Source: Sindora glabra (lineage: Eukaryota > Streptophyta > Magnoliopsida > Fabales > Fabaceae). From it: a stretch of 64,000 bases of DNA. Positions 35,635 through 47,018 of the stretch are shown here, one piece after another. Location: NCBI GenBank assembly GCA_020226215.1, contig CM035232.1, positions 81,668,544 through 81,732,543 of the forward strand, read 5' to 3'. The notes below the pieces were generated by a model. That model did no database searches and was not told the DNA's origin. It was given only the letters and a program-made list of their open reading frames with translations. Made by a program: the position numbers and the translations under genes. Position 1 is the stretch's first letter. Every line of letters starts with the position of its first letter.

Positions 35635-36462
35635 GAGTTAATATTAAAGTATGGTCTAAGGTAGTCATTATAAAAGAATTAAAAGAAGGCCTAATCAGAA
35701 TATGGAATTTTTGGATAGTTGAAGGAAAAACAAAATGTCAGTCACAATGGATCCATGAAGCTAGATAGGTGTTGTTTTTAATTATTTCTCTTTTAAAGAA
35801 AGAAATATTTGTTAGTTAAATATATTTTATAGAATTATGATAAGAAACAACCAAACTTAAGCTAGAGTGCATCCAAAAGTTCTAGAGCATGAAACCTCTA
35901 TAGACATATCTTTAGAAAACCTCCATAGGGTAGAAGAAGAATAACTTAAGGTTTTAATAAAGGCTATAATGCTATAGCAAACTCTAGAAAGACTCTTAGC
36001 CCAAAATCAAAACCCTCTTGTTCCACCTCCAATCTCATTAGAACCTAGATAATAGATCCCCTGTTACTTTTAAGAGAAAGGTTACAAATGGTATATGAGT
36101 TTTAAAAAAAGAACTAAACTCCCCAAAATATGATGATAAGGGATCTGATAGTGGATTTTTATTAATTCATGGATCAAATAGAAAGAATTTGCAAATTACT
36201 AGGGTGCAATAAGAACATAATCATGGAATTAGTGGATTACCAATTAAAACATATGGCTCATTTCTAGTATAACCACAATATTTAACCTATAACGGCTACC
36301 AATAGCTAATTATCTAAAAGCATCTTTAAGTTAAGCTGATGGATAGGTTTCTACCATTAAGCATCCAAGAAGTAAAAGCTTGTGAATTTCAAAGATTAAC
36401 TTAAAGGTCCATAATAGTAGCCCACTATGATATATAGTTTACTCAATTGTCTTAATATGCAA

Positions 36463-36537
36463 AACATCTACTACCTACAAAGAAAGCTAAAGTAAACTAA
36501 AACTTACTACCTATAAAGAAAGCTAGAGTAAACTAAT
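36463..36537. repeat. Short tandem repeat, 2 x about 36 bp
   Basis: CTACTACCTACAAAGAAAGC (about 36469) is followed by a second copy, TTACTACCTATAAAGAAAGC (about 36504). Each copy continues AGTAAACTA. Confidence 0.7.
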
Positions 36538-36570
36538 TTATATCTAGTCCTCGAAATTATTTCTATAATG

Positions 36571-36675
36571 GGGTCTGATCATGCCAACACTAATGCACCG
36601 AATCACATTAAAACTCTAAAGCTAAGCATACTTAAGCAAGAGTAATACTAGGATAGGTGACCATCTAGGAAAAAG
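36571..36675 (+). pseudogene. 5S rRNA-like sequence (5S pseudogene or captured 5S promoter)
   Basis: About 105 bases follow the plant 5S rRNA from its 5' end to about position 105 without large gaps. Readable landmarks are GATCATGCCAACACTAATGC, then GAACTC/AAACTC, the box A-like AGCTAAGCATACTTAAGCA and the box C-like GTACTAGGATGGGTGACC (here ATACTAGGATAGGTGACC). Most differences from the plant 5S sequence as I know it are C-to-T or G-to-A. The 3' end of 5S is missing. It lies in the gag region of the Del/Tekay body, upstream of the zinc-knuckle remnant. It could be a retroposed 5S RNA, a 5S-derived SINE, or part of a Cassandra-like TRIM LTR, which carries 5S sequence. No second copy is in the window. 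Confidence 0.85.
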
Positions 36676-39347
36676 GAAGACAAAGTATTAAGAAGTAATA
36701 GCAAAGACATGAGGAAAGTGGTAATTACTCAAAATGTGCTAACCAAAAATAAACAAATAAAGAGAAATTAATTTTAAGATCAAAGAAGTTGTCAGAAACA
36801 AAAAATCCTAACAGCAAATTAGAAGGAAGTCCTAATATTTCTAATAAGACTTACTTATTTCCAAATCTACCTAATAGACCTCCTTATTGTTAATAATATA
36901 AATTAATTATGTTGAGCCATGTAGATTCTGTTTTAGATATGGGCAAATAGGACATCAAACTTTTGAAGGTAGGACTGCCTAGTAAGGAAGCAACATTAAT
37001 GCCCCCAGTGTGCAACCTACTCAAAACATGACTGCAACAAAACCACTAACAATGTAAAATAGGAAGAACAAATAGAAGGAACTAGTTGGGACCCAAGCAA
37101 GAGTGGTTGCTACGACACACTAAGAGGCCCAAGCTTCTAATGCAATGATGATAGGTACTATATCAATTCAGTTAGAACTTTTCTAGTAGAAGTTTCATTT
37201 GATTCTGGTACTACACATTCATCTATATTTAGAAATTTAGTGATTAAACTTTCAAAACCATTAAATGAATTAGATAGACCCTTATTAGTAAATACATCAA
37301 TGGGAGACATTATCTCTATAACTCATGATGTTAAAGGGTGCATGATAGGAGTACTAGTGCTATTTGTAAAGAAGAAAGATGACACATTATAGCCATTATG
37401 AGTTCTTAGCTATATTATTTAGATTGACTAATGCTCTTGTAGCATTTATGGGTTTAATGGATCATGTTTTCAAATCTTTCCTAGATAAATTTATCATAAT
37501 GTTTATTAATGATAACTTAATATATTCCAAAAGTGAGGATGAGCATGCATAATATTTGAGGATCACACTACAAATATTGAAGGAGCATAAGTAATATGCT
37601 AAATTTTCAAAGTGAAAATTTTGAATGAAAAAAGTACATTTCTTGGGCTATATGGTATCACAAGAAAGAATACAAATGGATCTAAAAAAATCAAGTTATG
37701 CTTAGATGGCCATAACGATTCTCAATGACTAAAATATACAATTTTCTTAGGCTAGCTGGGTATTATAGAAGAATTGTAATAGACTTTTTAAAAACAACTA
37801 CACCGTTAACCAAGTTGACTTATAAAAGAGTTGAGTTTGTATGGAATGATAAATGCGAGTAGAGTTTCAAAAATTGAAAAAATATCTAACTTCTACTCTA
37901 GTGTTAGCATTGCCTAATAATGCAGAAAGTAATGCTTTCAGAGAAGGATTAGAATATGTGTTAGTGCAGCAAAGTAAAGTAATAGCTTACGCATCTTATC
38001 AATTAAAGAAACATGAGATGAATTACCCTGTTTATGATTTAGAAATGGAATTAGTGGCACACTACTTATATAGGGCTACTTATGAAATCTATGCAAATTA
38101 TAAAAGTATTAAGTATATTTTTAAACAAAAAAACCTCAACATAAGACAAAGAAGGTGGATGGAGCTTATGAAGGATTATGATTGCTCCATTCACTATCAT
38201 TTGAGTAGAGCTAATGTAGTTGTTAATGCTTTAAGTTGGAAAGCTTCTAAAGATAAAAGGAAGAATTTGAAAGAAAATAAAAAAGTAAATTTGGCTTATA
38301 TAATGTAAATTCTATTATGATAAATCAAATCAAAGAAGCCTAAAAAGAATATCCTCAATATAAATAATTAAAGAGTAAAGTTATGAATAAAGATGAGACT
38401 AGTTTAGCCGTGAATGAAAACAAAGTAATAAGAAATAGAAGTTGATTATGGGTGCCCATAATTCTAAGAAAAGAAGTATTAAAAAGAGTTCATGAATCAT
38501 CTTATACAATGCATTTTGGTACCACCAAGATGCACCAAGATTTAAAAAAAAAGTATATTGGTAGGAAGGAACAAAGAGAAATGTACAAGAATATGTGATC
38601 AAATACTTAACTTGTTAGCAAATAAAATATAGAGCATTAACACTTAACAAGACTTTACCAAAACATATGCATTCCTAAATGGAAATGAAAAAGTATTATG
38701 ATGAATTATATAATTAGATTGCTATGAACCAATGATGGTTATAATTCCATATAGGTAATCGTAGATCACCTTACAAAGATTGCAAATTCTTTACCAATGA
38801 AAACAACATACATTGCACTGTAATATACAGTATACCACTTATAATCATTTTAGATCAAGGATCATAGTATGCTTCTTGATCCTAGCAATCACTTTAGGAG
38901 AATAGGATACTCAATTACAATTTAGTACAATATTGCATCCACAAATAAAGGGATAGTCTGAAAGAATAATTCAAACTTTAGAAGACATGCTAAGAGCTTT
39001 TGTAATTGAGTTTGAGGGGAATTAGGATAAACACTTGTCATTGATGGAGTTTGCAAATAGCAATAATTACCATACTAGTTTGCATATGGCTCCATTTGAA
39101 TCTTTATATAATAAAAAATATAGATTACTCATTGGATGGTTCAAAGTAAGGGAAATTAAAATAATTAACCTTAACTTAGTCAAGGATGCTATTAACAAAG
39201 TTCTAATTACCAAAAAAAAATCACAAGTAGCTCAAAGTCAATATAAATCATATAAATGAAAAGAATTGGAATTCCAAGTAGATAATTGTATATTCTTAAG
39301 AGTTTTACTAATAAAAGGAATAATGAGAACTGGGAGGAAAGGAAAGT

Positions 39348-40070
39348 TGATGTGACTTAAGGGATGGAACAAGCTAATTCAAGTATCCCAATGGATCTAT
39401 TACAAATTCCAAGTGGGCCTATAAGAGCACAGGCTACAAGGACTAAAGTAGCTTTAAATGGGCTTATTCAAGACATTTGGGCCAAACAAAATTTGCCCCA
39501 ACCTGATCTTAATACCAATCACATCCTTAGCATTATTTAGGCTGGAAATGGAGCTATTAAAGGAATTTTAGGCCATAACAATACAAATTAAGGAGCTTGG
39601 ACCGAGAACTATGCATGAGTACACTCAAATTGGGTTGAATTATGTTGTTTTGGGTTGAAAATAGTGGTTTATAATTAGCTGATGTAACTGCACGAATTTT
39701 AGTTATGTTAGGCAATATGTCTTTTTATTTTCATAATGGGCTGGGCCAATTAGTTATATTTCTAGGTTTTTCTTTTCCTAAGCTAAGTGGTTTATAAATA
39801 CCACATCTCCACATCTTTTGTAATTAGACTTTTGCTGAATGAAAGTTATCCTTTTCTAGATTTGAGAGGAGTTTTCTCTGTGGTTCTTCATTGAACTTTT
39901 GACTTATCAAGGCTTGATCAACCTTATGGCGTCATTAATACTTTGGGTCCTTGTTTTCTGTACTCAAGGGTTCAAGTGGATCACCAAGCTTGATTCTTAG
40001 CATTCTTGGGGTGAGTATATTCAGATTGGCTGTGGGTTCATAGGTTTTATACCTTCCTGGGTTTGCACCA
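39348..40070 (+). repeat. gypsy-3 5' LTR
   Basis: It starts TGATGTGACTTAAGGG and ends GGGTTTGCACCA. A TATA-like TTTATAAATACC is near 39789. The first approximately 190 bases still read as the pol C-terminus (PSGPI-like, RAQATRTKVALNGLIQDIWA), because pol runs into the LTR in this family. At two of these codons the 5' LTR keeps CAG and TGG where the 3' LTR has TAG. Confidence 0.93.
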
Positions 40071-40072
40071 TC

Positions 40073-40087
40073 TTGGTCATCAGAGCT
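40073..40087 (+). promoter_or_regulatory. gypsy-3 primer-binding site
   Basis: TTGGTCATCAGAGCT lies 2 bases after the LTR. It matches the initiator-Met primer site TTGGTATCAGAGC apart from one inserted C. Confidence 0.75.
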
Positions 40088-40215
40088 TCGGACTAAGATC
40101 GAGCTTTATCCCCTTAATTATCACTTTGTAATTCTATTCTTCTTGTCCTGCATTTGTTCTTACATCTCTTTTCCAGATTCTGTTCCTTCTTTCTAGGGTT
40201 CTACCCTTTTACATT

Positions 40216-40360
40216 TTGGGAAAAAAATGAAAAAAAATAAAAAAAGAACGAAAAAAATTCAAAAAATCTGCAAAAAAAAAATAAAAATCTTGAAAATAAA
40301 GAAAAGAGGACAAAAAAAAAAAAGAGAAAGTAATAGAGAATAAAAAGAAAAAGAATTGTG
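40216..40360. repeat. A-rich leader of gypsy-3
   Basis: This is almost pure A with scattered G, T and C, between primer site and gag. Gypsy-5 has a comparable leader (58930-59050), so this appears to be a family trait. Confidence 0.8.
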
Positions 40361-40707
40361 CTGATGGATTCTGATTTGGGGTAGAACTCTAGAAATCTTA
40401 TTTCAATTTTTTGTTCTAAAATTTTTAATTTTTTCTCTGAACATATACTGTTATTTTTGCTCCTAAATTGTTTGATTAAAATTCTACAAGAATTTCTAAT
40501 AGCCTTGATTGAGTGTAATTAGTTTCTCTAAAGAACTAATAGAGAAGACTAAGAATGGAAAAAAGCTAGAGAGTGTGAGACCATTATCATGAAAAAAAGC
40601 CTATTTAAGAGTGATATACGAGGGTTGAGTGACATCACTTGAGGACAAACACATGAGAGAGTGTGTAAGGAACTTATTTTCTAACAAATTGTCTTGCAAC
40701 TTTCAAA

Positions 40708-42390
40708 ATGGCAAACAGGGGGGAGACACCAAGTGGTGGAGATCCATAGAACATAGAGCTTACTCTAAAAGCCATGCGATAATAGTTTGAACGTTTTAAT
40801 TTGGTTTTTGGAGAAATAAGGGATATGATGGATAGGCAAGAAGATATGATTGTTGATCTACAAAGGGAGCAAGCTAATAGAAATCCTAATCCAAGAAGAC
40901 ATGATAGGCGAGAGCAGAGGGATATGGATGATTTTAATTTTGAAAATGAAATTGGAGATGAAAATGAGAAGGATTTTGAGTCTGAATTTAAAATGGGCAC
41001 AAATAGGCATAGAGGAGTTTGGCATGAGAGGGATTACAAAAGGACTACTCCAAGAGATCAAAATAGGAGGGATGGGAACCTTAGCAACATTAAAATGATG
41101 ATACCTTCTTTCCAAGGGAGAAATAACCCTGAAACTTATTTAGAGTGGGAGAAAAAGATAGAATTGATTTTTGATTGCCATAATTACTCTGAAGCAAAGA
41201 AGGTGAAACTAGCTGTAATTGAATTTATTAATTATGCAATTATTTGATGGGATAAATTAGTTTTGAACAGAAGGAGGAATGGTGAGAGACCTATAGAAAC
41301 ATGAAGGGAAATGAAGGCCCTAATGAGGAAGAGGTTTGTTCCTAGTCATTACTATAGGGACCTCTATCAAAAATTGCAGAGCCTTACACAAGGTTTTAAA
41401 AGTGTAGAAAAGTATTAGAAGAAAATGGAGATTGCTGTGATCAGGGTTGATGTTAAAGAAAATAGGGAAGTCACAATGGCATGGTTTCTAAATGGGCTGA
41501 ATAGAGAAATAACACACATAGTGGAGCTACAACATCATGTGGAGTTAGAAAACATGGTGCATATGGCTATAAAGGTGGAAAGACAATTAAAACAGAAGAA
41601 GGCATTAAAGTATAATGTGGGTTCTGGTTCTGGTTCTTCTTACAAATCAAATTGGAAGAAAGAAGAAAAGGTTATTCAGAAAGGAGCTCCTAGGGGTGAA
41701 GATGAAGTTTCAAAAGGCAAAGGTAAATGTGATTCCTAACCCTCTAGAAATAGAGATATTAGATGTTTCAAATATTTGGGAACAGGTCATATAACATCAC
41801 AATGCCCCAACAAGAGAGTTATGATTATGCATGATAATGAAATGGTGACTAAAAGTGATAGTAATGAATCCATGCCTTCACTTGAAGATGCTAGTGATGA
41901 TGGAGTTGAGTATGCAGTTGAAGGAGAAGCACTTATGACCAGACGTGTTCTAAATTCCTAAGTTAAAGAGGATGACAGTGAGCAACAAAGGGAAAACATC
42001 TTCCACACTTGCTGCCTTATAAACAATAAGGTATGTAGTATGATTATAGATGGAGGAAGTTGTACAAATGTTGCAAGTACTACATTAGTTGAGAAGCTGA
42101 ACTTGCCTACCATTAAACACCCTAGACCTTACAAATTGCAATGGTTGAATGATTGTGGGGAAATTAAGGTTAAAGATCAAGTTTTGGTTTCATTCTCAAT
42201 TGGTAAATATAATGATGAAGTACTATGTGATGTAGTCCCAATGCATGCTGATCATATACTTTTGGGAAGACCATGGGAGTTTGATCGTAGAGCAACTAAA
42301 GATGGGTATACAAATAGGTACTCTTTTGTATTGAACAACAGACCCATTACACTTGCACCTTTATCTCCTAAGCAAATGTATGAAGATTAA
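40708..42390 (+). pseudogene. gypsy-3 gag and protease
   Basis: One frame runs from ATG 40708 (MANRGE) to the end of the protease, broken by nonsense codons only, including stops at 41245 and 41731. The gag core domain is clear (PSFQGRNNPETYLEWEKKIE near 41104, KRFVPSHYYRDLYQKLQSL near 41329, WFLNGLNREI near 41479). The CCHC zinc knuckle at 41764-41805 reads CFKYLGTGHITSQC, with the second Cys changed to Tyr. The aspartic protease keeps its catalytic IIDGGSCTNV (Asp at 42049) and the ILLGRPWEFDR flap-side motif. The protein would form particles and process the polyprotein. Confidence 0.85.
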
Positions 42391-42420
42391 CTCAAAATGA
42401 AGAAAGAGCAAGATAAAAAG

Positions 42421-42519
42421 GAGAGTGAGTTGAAAAATGAGAGAAGTAAAACAGAGAGTGAGTTGAAAAATGAGAGAAATAAAAAGAGGAGTATGTTGAA
42501 AAATGAGAGAGAGAGAGAA
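42421..42519 (+). repeat. 3 x 33-bp in-frame tandem repeat, charged linker
   Basis: Three 33-bp units (42421, 42454, 42487) each encode an 11-residue unit of the type ESELKNERSKT. They form a Lys/Glu-rich, probably helical linker between protease and RT. Gypsy-4 (52480-52650) and gypsy-5 (61320-61500) have Lys/Glu-rich but different linkers at the same place. Confidence 0.85.
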
Positions 42520-42739
42520 AGAGAGATAAAAAAAATAATGAGTGTGAAAATGATAAAACAAAGAGCTCAAAGATAGAAATTTAGAAAAAAGAAAAGAAAG
42601 TGGAGAGAAAAGAGAGTTTCTACACAAAAGAAAGTGAAGTGAGAGTTGCTTATTTTACTAGACAGCCTATGGTTGTTCTAGTTTACAAGGAGACTGTTGG
42701 TGTGTGTCCTAGAACCAATCATATAAGATGATTAGAGTT

Positions 42740-45469
42740 ATACTAACTTTTTGGACCCTTCTCTTCCAAGTGTTGTTGATCCTTTGTTGCAGGAATTTGA
42801 AGATGTGTTTCTTGAAGAAATCCCTAGTGGGTTACCACTTATTAGAGGAATAAAGCATTAAATTGACTTCATTCTTGGTGCAACAATTCCTAACTATCTA
42901 GCCTATAAAAGAAATCCAGAAGAGACAAAAGAACTTCAAAGGCAAGTTGAGGAGCTCTTGGTAAAGGGGTATGTTAGAGAAAGCTTAAGTCCTTGTGCAG
43001 TTCCAGTTCTACTTGTTCTTAAGAAAGATAGATCACGGAGAATGTGCATTGACTGCAGAGCTATGACCAATATCATGATAAAGTATTGTCATCCCATTCC
43101 TAGATTAAATGATATGCTAGATGAATTGCATGGGTCTAGTATCTTCTCTAAAATTGATCTAAAATCTGGATACCATCAAATTAGGATGAGGGAAGGGGAT
43201 GAGTGGAAAATTGCATTTAAAATAAAACATGGACTTTATGAATGGCTAATTATGCCATTTGGACTCACTAATACACCAAGCACTTTCATGAGGTTAATGG
43301 ATCATATTTTGCATGCATACATTAGGAAATTTGTTGTTATGTATTTTGATGATATCCTCATATACAGTAAGAATCGTGATGAACATTTGAGCATTTGCAT
43401 TGTGTACTTAATGTGCTGAGAAAGGAAAAATTGTATGCTAACTTGAAAAAGTGTAACTTTTGTATGGATAAGATTGTTTTCCTTGGTTTTATTGTAAGTG
43501 CACAAGGGGTAGAAGTTAATGAAGAAAAGGTAAGGGCAATAAAGGAGTGGCCCACGCCTACAACCATTACTGAGGTAAGAAGCTTTCATGGCTTAACTAG
43601 TTTTTAAAGGCATTTTGTGAAGGATTTTAGCACAATTGCTGCACCACTCACTAAAATCATTAAGAAATTTGTTAGCTTTAAATGGGACAAAGCTTAAGAT
43701 CATGCTTTTAATGTTCTTAAAGAAAAATTGTGTTCTGTACCTGTGCTAGCATTACCTAACTTTAACAAAACTTTTGAGATTGAATGTAATGCATCAGGAA
43801 TTGATATAAGAGCTATTTTGATGCAGGAGGGGTGACCTGTTGCATATTTTAGTGAGAAGCTAAGTGGGGCAGCCTTGAATTATCCAACATATGACAAAGA
43901 GCTTTATGCACTTGTGAGAGCATTGGAGACTTGGAAACACTACCTTTGGCCTAAGCAATTTGTGATTCACATAGATCACCAATCTTTAAAGCACTTTAAG
44001 GGGCAAGGTAAGATGAATAAGAGACATGCTAAGTAGTTAGAATTCATTGAGCCTTTTCCATATGTCATCAAATACAAACAAGGTAAGGAGAATATAGTTG
44101 TAGATGCCTTATCCAGAAGGTATGTTCTTCTTACTTCTGTTAATGCAAAATTGCTTGGCTTTGAATATGTCAAAGAATTGTATTAAAAGGATAATGATTT
44201 TGTTGAAGTATTTGCTACATGTGAGAAAAGAGCAATTGGTAAGTTTCATAAGACTAATGGATACTTGTTTAGAGAAAATAAGTTATGTGTGCCTAAATGT
44301 TCTATGCGTGAATTGCTGGTGAGGGAAGCTCATGGGGGAGGATTAATGGGACACTTTTGCATAAAAAAGACTTTACATGTTTTGCATGAGCATTTCTTTT
44401 AGCCTAAAATGAAATGTGATGTAGAAAGAATATGTGGAAGGTGTATTCCTTGTAAAAAGGCAAAATCTAGAGTCTTACCACATGGTTTGTATACACCTTT
44501 ACCCGTACCTAATGAGCCTTAAGGTGGACATATCCATAGACTTTATTTTAGGGCTACTTAGATCAAGGGGAGGTCAGGATTCAATATTTATGATTGTTGA
44601 TAGATTTTCTAAAATGGTTCATTTTATTTCATGTTATAAAACTGATGATGTTGTTCATATTGCAAATTGGTTCTTTAAAGAAATTATAAGGCTTCATGGT
44701 GTTCCAAAAAGCATTGTATCTGATAGGGATACAAAGTTTCTTAGTCATTTTTGGAAAGTTTTGTGGGGAAAGCTTGGCACTAAATTGTTATTTTCTACTA
44801 CTTATCATCCACAAATTGATGGCCAAATTGAAGTTGTCAATAGAACTTTAACTCAATTGCTCAAAGTAGTTATTCAAAAGAAGCTTGCCATTCATTGAGT
44901 TTGCGTATAACCAAAGTGTTCATTCTTCTACTGATTATTCTCCTTTTGAGATAGTTTATGTTTTTAACCTACTAACTCCTATGGACTTATTACCAGTGCC
45001 TATTGATGAGAGAGTTAGTCTTGATGGGAAAAAAAAAGCTGAAATGGTGAAGCAACTTCATGAACGTGTGAAGCAGCAAATTGAAAAGAAAAATAAACAA
45101 TATGCATCCAAAGCCAACAAAGGAAGAAGACGTGTTATCTTTGAACTAGGGGATTGGGTATGGATGCATATGAAGAAAGAAAGGTTTCCAACTCAAAGGA
45201 AATCTAAATTAGCTGCAAGGGGGGAAGGACTGTTTCAAGTCCTTAAAAGAATAAATGACAATGCTTACAAGATGGACTTGCCTAGAGAGTATAATATTAG
45301 TGCTACATTTAATGTTTCTGATTTATCTCCTTATGATGTAGGTGAAGATTCAAGGATGAATCCTTTTCAAGAGAAAAGGAATGATGCAACTCAAGGGATG
45401 GAACAAACTAATTCAAGTACCCTAATGGATCCATTACAAATTCCAAGTGGGCTTATTACAAGAGCATAG
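42740..45469 (+). pseudogene. gypsy-3 RT, RNase H and integrase
   Basis: RT begins near 42760 (LLQEFEDVF-type sequence). It contains KGYVRESLSPCAVP (42964), KIDLKSGYHQIRM (43150), MPFGLTNTPSTFMR (43252) and the catalytic YFDD (43342-43353). A frameshift follows near 43392, after DEHL. RNase H covers about 43620-44110 (ALPNFNKTFEIECNASG, YFSEKLSGAALNYPTYDKELYA). The integrase zinc region (near 44320-44460, CGRCIPCKK) leads to the DDE core, with Asp in IVDRFSK, Asp in SDRDTKF and Glu in GQIEVVNR all visible. A deletion of about 8 codons with frameshift lies near 44886. The tail 44885-45469 ends MDPLQIPSGLITRA, stopped by TAG inside the 3' LTR. Confidence 0.86.
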
Positions 45470-46107
45470 GCTACAAGGACCAAAGAAGCTTTAAATGGGC
45501 TTATTCAAGACATTTAGGCCAAACAAAATTCACCCTAACCTGATCTTAATACCAATCACGTCCTCAGCATTATTTAGGCTAGAAATAGAGCTGTTAAAGG
45601 AATTTTAGGCCAGAACAATACAAATTAAGGAGCTTGGACCAAGGACTATGCATGAGTACACTCAAATTGGGCTCAATTATGTTGTTTTAGGCTGAAAATA
45701 GTGGTTTATAATTAGTTAATGTAACTGCACGAATTTTAGCTATGTTAGGCAATATGTCTTTTTATTTTCATAATGGGCTGAGCTAATTAGTTATATTTCT
45801 AGGTTTTTCTTTTCCCAAGCTAAGTGGTTTATAAATATCATATCTCCACATCTTTTGTAATAAGACTTTTGCTAAATGAAAGTTATCCTTTTCTAGATTT
45901 GAGAGGAGTTTTCTCTGTGGTTCTTCATTAAACTTTTGACTTATCAAGGCTTGATCAACCTTGTGGCATCATCAACACTTTGGGTCCTTGTTTTCTGTAC
46001 TCAAGGGTTCAAGTGGATCACCAAGCTTGATTCTTAGTGTTCTTAGGGTAAGTATATTCAGATTGGCTGTGGGTTCATAAGTTTTATACCTTCCTGGGTT
46101 CGCACTA
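45382..46107 (+). repeat. gypsy-3 3' LTR
   Basis: It starts TGATGCAACTCAAGGG and ends GGGTTCGCACTA, followed by TSD AAAGT. It is colinear with 39348-40070. The polyprotein reading frame enters it for about 88 bases before the TAG at 45467. Confidence 0.93.
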
Positions 46108-46381
46108 AAAGTTAACCCTAAGGTATATCGATCTGTATGAAATCATTAAGCAAATTGGAAAGGTTGCTTACTAATTGGAACTACTAGAAACATGAAAGCA
46201 ATTCATCCAATTTTTCATATATCAATGTTAAGAAAATATGTTCTAAATGAATCTCATGTATTGAAAGAAGTATTAATAGAACTAGGTCATAAAGTAGTTT
46301 ATGAAGAAAGACCTATACAAATCATTGATAAATAAGTGAGGAAGCTGCATTCCAAAAAAATCCCAATAGTGAAAGTAATAT
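46108..46381 (+). pseudogene. Del/Tekay pol, right part (integrase C-terminus)
   Basis: After gypsy-3 the older element resumes with the typical chromovirus integrase end: IKQIGKVAY near 46152, then MKAIHPIFHISMLRKYVLNE near 46192 and IIDK*VRKLHSKKIPIVKV near 46321. It stops at 46381, where the TGATGAGG start of gypsy-4 cuts it. Confidence 0.8.
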
Positions 46382-47003
46382 TGATGAGGATCGAAGAAAA
46401 CCCATTGAAGACAAAGGCTTGAAGGCATTGGAAGAGCTTCAAGGACCAATGACAAGGGCAAAGGCAAATAGGATAAAGGGAGACTTAGAGAAGATGATTG
46501 CTGCCCTATTTGAAAGAAGGCCTAATTTGGAGCTAGAAGAGTCCAAGATAGTCAATTGTGTGTAATTGGAAGATATGGGCTCCAATGGAATCCATTAGCA
46601 TTTACTTAATTTAGTTTAGTATTTTTGCAATAAATGGGCCATGTGGGCTAAGGCTTATTTTTGGATTTATTTTAACATGAAAACTTGTTATTTTATTTAG
46701 TTTAATTAGAATTGGGCTTGTTAGCACAAGAAGCCCATTATGGCTTATGAGGGCTGGACATATATAAGCTCTTGTAAACATATTTTTATTCAATTTTAAA
46801 TGCAATTTGAGATTTAGCACTCTTGTGAGAGGTGTGACTCTTAGGTTCTTAAGTGAGCTGATTATTTCCGATCTTATCAAGAGGCCAAGACTCATGTGGC
46901 AATCATTCATTTGGCTTATCAATCTTGTGATTGTGGCACCATCCTCCATCTATTCTATTTTTTTGTTGTTTGAAATTCAATTCAAGATCTGTCTTTATCA
47001 TCA
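46382..47003 (+). repeat. gypsy-4 5' LTR
   Basis: It starts TGATGAGGATCGAAG and ends CTTTATCATCA. Its first part still reads as a pol C-terminus (LQGPMTRAKANRIKGDLEKM, 46439-46498). A TATA-like CATATATAAGC lies near 46760. The end is fixed by the adjacent primer site. Confidence 0.72.
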
Positions 47004-47018
47004 ATTGGTATTATGAGC
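47004..47018 (+). promoter_or_regulatory. gypsy-4 primer-binding site
   Basis: ATTGGTATTATGAGC directly follows the LTR and resembles the initiator-Met primer site TTGGTATCAGAGC. Confidence 0.7.

Larger units (their letters stand above)
35900..39347 (+). pseudogene. Del/Tekay gag-pol, left part
   Basis: The gag zinc knuckle survives as CRFCFRYGQIGHQT (about 36931-36972) with its second finger Cys changed to Tyr. The protease FDSGTTHS is near 37198-37221. RT is internally deleted: protease sequence runs within about 150 bases into KKKDDTL, then HYEFLAILFRLTNA. Its catalytic box reads FIND at 37502-37513, where relatives have FIDD. RNase H and its tether are the best-kept part (37850-38308: VIAYASYQLKKHE, RQRRWMELMKDYDCSI, ANVVVNALSWKAS). 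Integrase continues from about 38430 (HQDL near 38530, then SERIIQTLEDMLRA near 38957 and MAPFESLYNKK near 39089) to GRKGKL at the gypsy-3 junction. Stops are numerous. Confidence 0.75.
39348..46107 (+). mobile_element. gypsy-3: complete Ty3/gypsy insertion with LTRs and TSD
   Basis: This 6760-bp insertion in the Del/Tekay integrase has a perfect 5-bp TSD AAAGT (39343-39347 and 46108-46112). LTRs are 723 and 726 bp. The order is LTR, Met-type primer site, A-rich leader, gag, protease, charged linker, RT, RNase H, integrase, LTR. By eye the LTRs differ at about 50 positions (about 7%), mostly transitions. It is structurally complete but its coding region carries many stops, several frameshifts and a small deletion in integrase. 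Confidence 0.93.
35635..46381 (+). mobile_element. Del/Tekay-type Ty3/gypsy body, interrupted by gypsy-3
   Basis: A heavily mutated + strand chromovirus-like gypsy runs from a presumed primer site through gag, protease, RT, RNase H and integrase to 39347. It then resumes at 46108 and ends at 46381, where gypsy-4 begins. Continuity across gypsy-3 is direct: GRKGKL at the left junction continues into the chromatin-side integrase end at the right (VAY, then HPIFHISMLRKYVLNES). No 3' LTR is visible because gypsy-4 interrupts or truncates the element. Confidence 0.7.

Noticed and set aside
43302..43589. - strand frames opposite gypsy-3 RT
   Set aside because: Antisense shadows of the conserved RT coding sequence.
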